Of a stretch of DNA of 11,212 nt, positions 9,529 to 11,212 are shown one piece after another. The translations under genes were made by a program, and so were the position numbers. The stretch is from Glomus cerebriforme (lineage: Eukaryota; Glomeromycota; Glomeromycetes; Glomerales; Glomeraceae): contig QKYT01000946.1 in assembly GCA_003550305.1 (NCBI GenBank), positions 2,431 through 13,642 of the forward strand, given 5' to 3'. The notes under the pieces are model-generated. The model did not search any database. It had not been told where the DNA came from and was given only the letters and a program-made list of their open reading frames with translations. Each line of letters begins with the position of its first letter. Within the stretch, counting starts at the first letter, position 1.

Positions 9529-10118
9529 GAATAAATATCAGTAGTATATGAAAATTTGTGATTATACCTTTTATAATATGAAAAATAAGTTACCAAAAGT
9601 ATATTAGTAACAGACCACATACTGACCACATGCTATCCACTTAAAATTTAAGTCATCCAAAAAATCATTAGAAAAAATAAGATAGTAAATATTTGACTAA
9701 TTGGACAACTTTAAAAAGCAGTTTCATGGTAAATATCCAACCAAATTTAATAATTTTTTTTTTATTTCTTTTGCTATATCATAAAGTATATCTAATAAAA
9801 TTTTNATAGTACATTAATGATAAAATTAAAGTTAAATTTTAAAAAAACTTAAAAAATTATTAAAATTTCAATTAATTGAATTTAATGCATTATAATGCAA
9901 AATTTTATTAAGAAATTACATATTATGTATTAAGACAAAAAGATTCTTCATAGCTTTTTACATATAAAATTTGTGTATTTTTAGTATATTATAGGCAATT
10001 TATTGGCTAAATATTAACTGGAAAAATTATTTTCAAAACTTTTTTTGCACACTATAAGTTTATAATTGATAAATCTAAAGGTTTTTTTTACTTTTTTCTT
10101 TTTTTGGATAAATCTAAT
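9529..10118. other. AT-rich spacer between foldback element and 785-bp TIR structure
   Basis: No gene. A short near-perfect direct repeat, GACCACATACT then GACCACATGCT, lies near 9613-9635, and a small GTTAC...GTAAC inverted pair lies just before it. One ambiguous base (N) is at 9805. The remainder is simple A/T sequence. Confidence 0.45.
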
Positions 10119-10903
10119 TGTAATATCCTATTACATATTTTATTTGTAACAACCTTAAAAAATAGGTCTGAATAATAAATTTTTATTATTTATTTATTTA
10201 TAGGATTTTAATTTATCAAACTAAACATAATAAAAAATGACAATATGCATTAATATAATAAAAGTAAATATGCGTTTTTTTTTGTTTTTTTTTATTATTT
10301 ATATTACTAGGCAACCAAGCTAAAGCATTCTAAAGGAAATATAAAAAAAAAAGAAGTACACAAAAAGAATGAATAAATAAAATAAAAAAAAGGAAAAGAA
10401 GAAATAAACAAAAAAAAAAATAAAGAAAAAACTCACTTAAAGACCAAAATGCTAAAAAGTAAAAAAAGAAAAAGTTACAATAAAAAAACTCACTGAAAAN
10501 AAAAATAAAATCTAAGAGACAAAAAGGAAAAAAAAAAGAAAATTAGAGAAGAAAGAAAAGCAAAAACTAACAAATAAAAAACAAAAAAAAATAAAAATAA
10601 TAAGCGTATCTAAGAAGAAACAACGAGCAAACTAAATGAGAAGGAAAAATAAAAAAAAGAAAGTATTAGAGAAAAAGAAAGAAAAAATAAGCAAACAAAT
10701 AAAAAAATAAAAAACAAAAAGTGAAATTAGTAAACATACCTGAAAAGAAAAAGAAAAAAAAAGGTTCATTAGAAGAAAAAAGATTATCATAAACAGCTGA
10801 TAAACAAATAATAATATATGCGTGATGATGTCAATAAATAATATTACACAAAAATTGAAATTTCTGAGGTTATTACAAATAAAGTGTATAACAGGCTGTT
10901 ACA
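10119..10903. mobile_element. 785-bp TIR structure with A/G-rich core, probable non-autonomous DNA element
   Basis: Inverted ends at 10119-10155 and 10867-10903 match at 30 of 37 positions; six of the seven differences are transitions. They begin TGTAAYA and share TTTATTTGTAAYAACCT. The outer part of the right end is itself nearly palindromic (TGTAACAGCCTGTTA read inward). No target-site duplication could be recognised, so the outer limits may be off by a few bases. The interior has no reading frame of note and is mostly the A/G-rich tract listed separately. It could be a MITE-like DNA element or two unrelated inverted copies of a smaller repeat. Confidence 0.5.
10325..10795 (+). repeat. Long A/G-rich, T-poor strand-asymmetric tract
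   Basis: For about 470 bases the plus strand is dominated by A with scattered G, few C and few T, in contrast to the balanced A/T mix elsewhere. Runs of A up to 10 or more alternate with GAA, AAAG and AAAT blocks. Loose repeated phrases (AAACTCACT near 10430 and 10487; ATCTAAGA near 10511 and 10608) suggest decayed tandem units of irregular length. One ambiguous base (N) at 10500 may reflect difficult sequencing. It lies inside the 37-bp inverted ends. Confidence 0.65.
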
Positions 10904-11212
10904 TGTACATTTATTTTATATTTGAAATAAAATTTAACTAATTCTAGTATTTATTACTAATTATAAATAAGTAAATTTTAATTATAAACTGGTATTTTAT
11001 TATATATATATTAGAAAGAATTTATTATAAAAGTTAATTATTATATTACTCTTATTAAAAAATAATATAAAACTTTGCTAAAAGATTAAAAAGATTATAA
11101 AAATAATTATAATTTTATTAATATATCACATATTATATACAAATTAAGCCAATAAAATTATTTATTAGAATTTATTTGACAGTCACCGGAGGTTAATTTG
11201 CAAATAATTCAC
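10904..11212. other. AT-rich right edge of the window
   Basis: No reading frame, repeat pair or RNA structure was recognised. The last 40 bases (near GACAGTCACCGGAGG) are richer in G and C and may begin another feature that continues beyond the window. Confidence 0.4.

Noticed and set aside
9336..9629. 97-codon minus-strand frame
   Set aside because: Runs through the right arm of the foldback element and out into spacer; the residues follow the repeat, with no transposase motif.
10119..10903. Solo LTR, because the ends read TG...CA
   Set aside because: The ends are 37-bp inverted repeats, far longer than the few bases at LTR termini, and no 4-6 bp target duplication is visible.
1..11212. 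tRNA, rRNA, CRISPR arrays, bacterial operons or riboswitches
   Set aside because: No cloverleaf-like segment, regularly spaced repeats or Shine-Dalgarno-led gene clusters were seen; spliced genes show the window is eukaryotic.

Overview
This looks like a eukaryotic, most likely fungal, nuclear window. Intergenic DNA is extremely AT-rich. The two convincing genes are split by short introns (73-88 nt) with GT...AG ends, several with GTAAGT or GTGAGT donors, and the rest is repeat-rich spacer. Base composition, intron size and repeat load fit an arbuscular mycorrhizal fungus (Glomeromycotina, Rhizophagus-like). That assignment is inferred from style, not from a marker gene.

Genes. Both lie on the minus strand, head to tail. 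(1) A complete six-exon peroxisomal acyl-CoA oxidase (6565 down to 4087, 698 aa after splicing) carries the acyl-CoA oxidase hallmarks and ends in a PTS1-type -AKL. (2) A complete four-exon Rossmann-fold protein of the short-chain dehydrogenase/reductase (SDR) superfamily (2184 down to 1162, 260 aa) has a clear dinucleotide-binding motif but no YxxxK catalytic pair. About 1.9 kb of AT-rich DNA separates them and nothing shows that they act together. The oxidase would perform the first step of peroxisomal beta-oxidation. In AM fungi, which import host-derived fatty acids, that pathway matters for lipid use.

Repeats and mobile elements. The right third (7600-10900) has no credible gene but holds three separate terminal-inverted-repeat structures: a 181-bp TA-flanked MITE (7616-7796); a 531-bp foldback element with CACTG...CAGTG ends and a 3-bp GAT duplication (8995-9525), with arms roughly 95% identical; and a 785-bp structure with 37-bp inverted ends (10119-10903) around a long, strand-asymmetric A/G-rich core. 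The left end (130-215) carries TTTTGGAC-type short repeats folded into a hairpin and a palindrome. Mismatches between inverted arms are mostly transitions, as expected from methylation-driven C-to-T decay.

No tRNA, rRNA, CRISPR array or plasmid/phage feature was seen. Two ambiguous bases (N) occur at 9805 and 10500.
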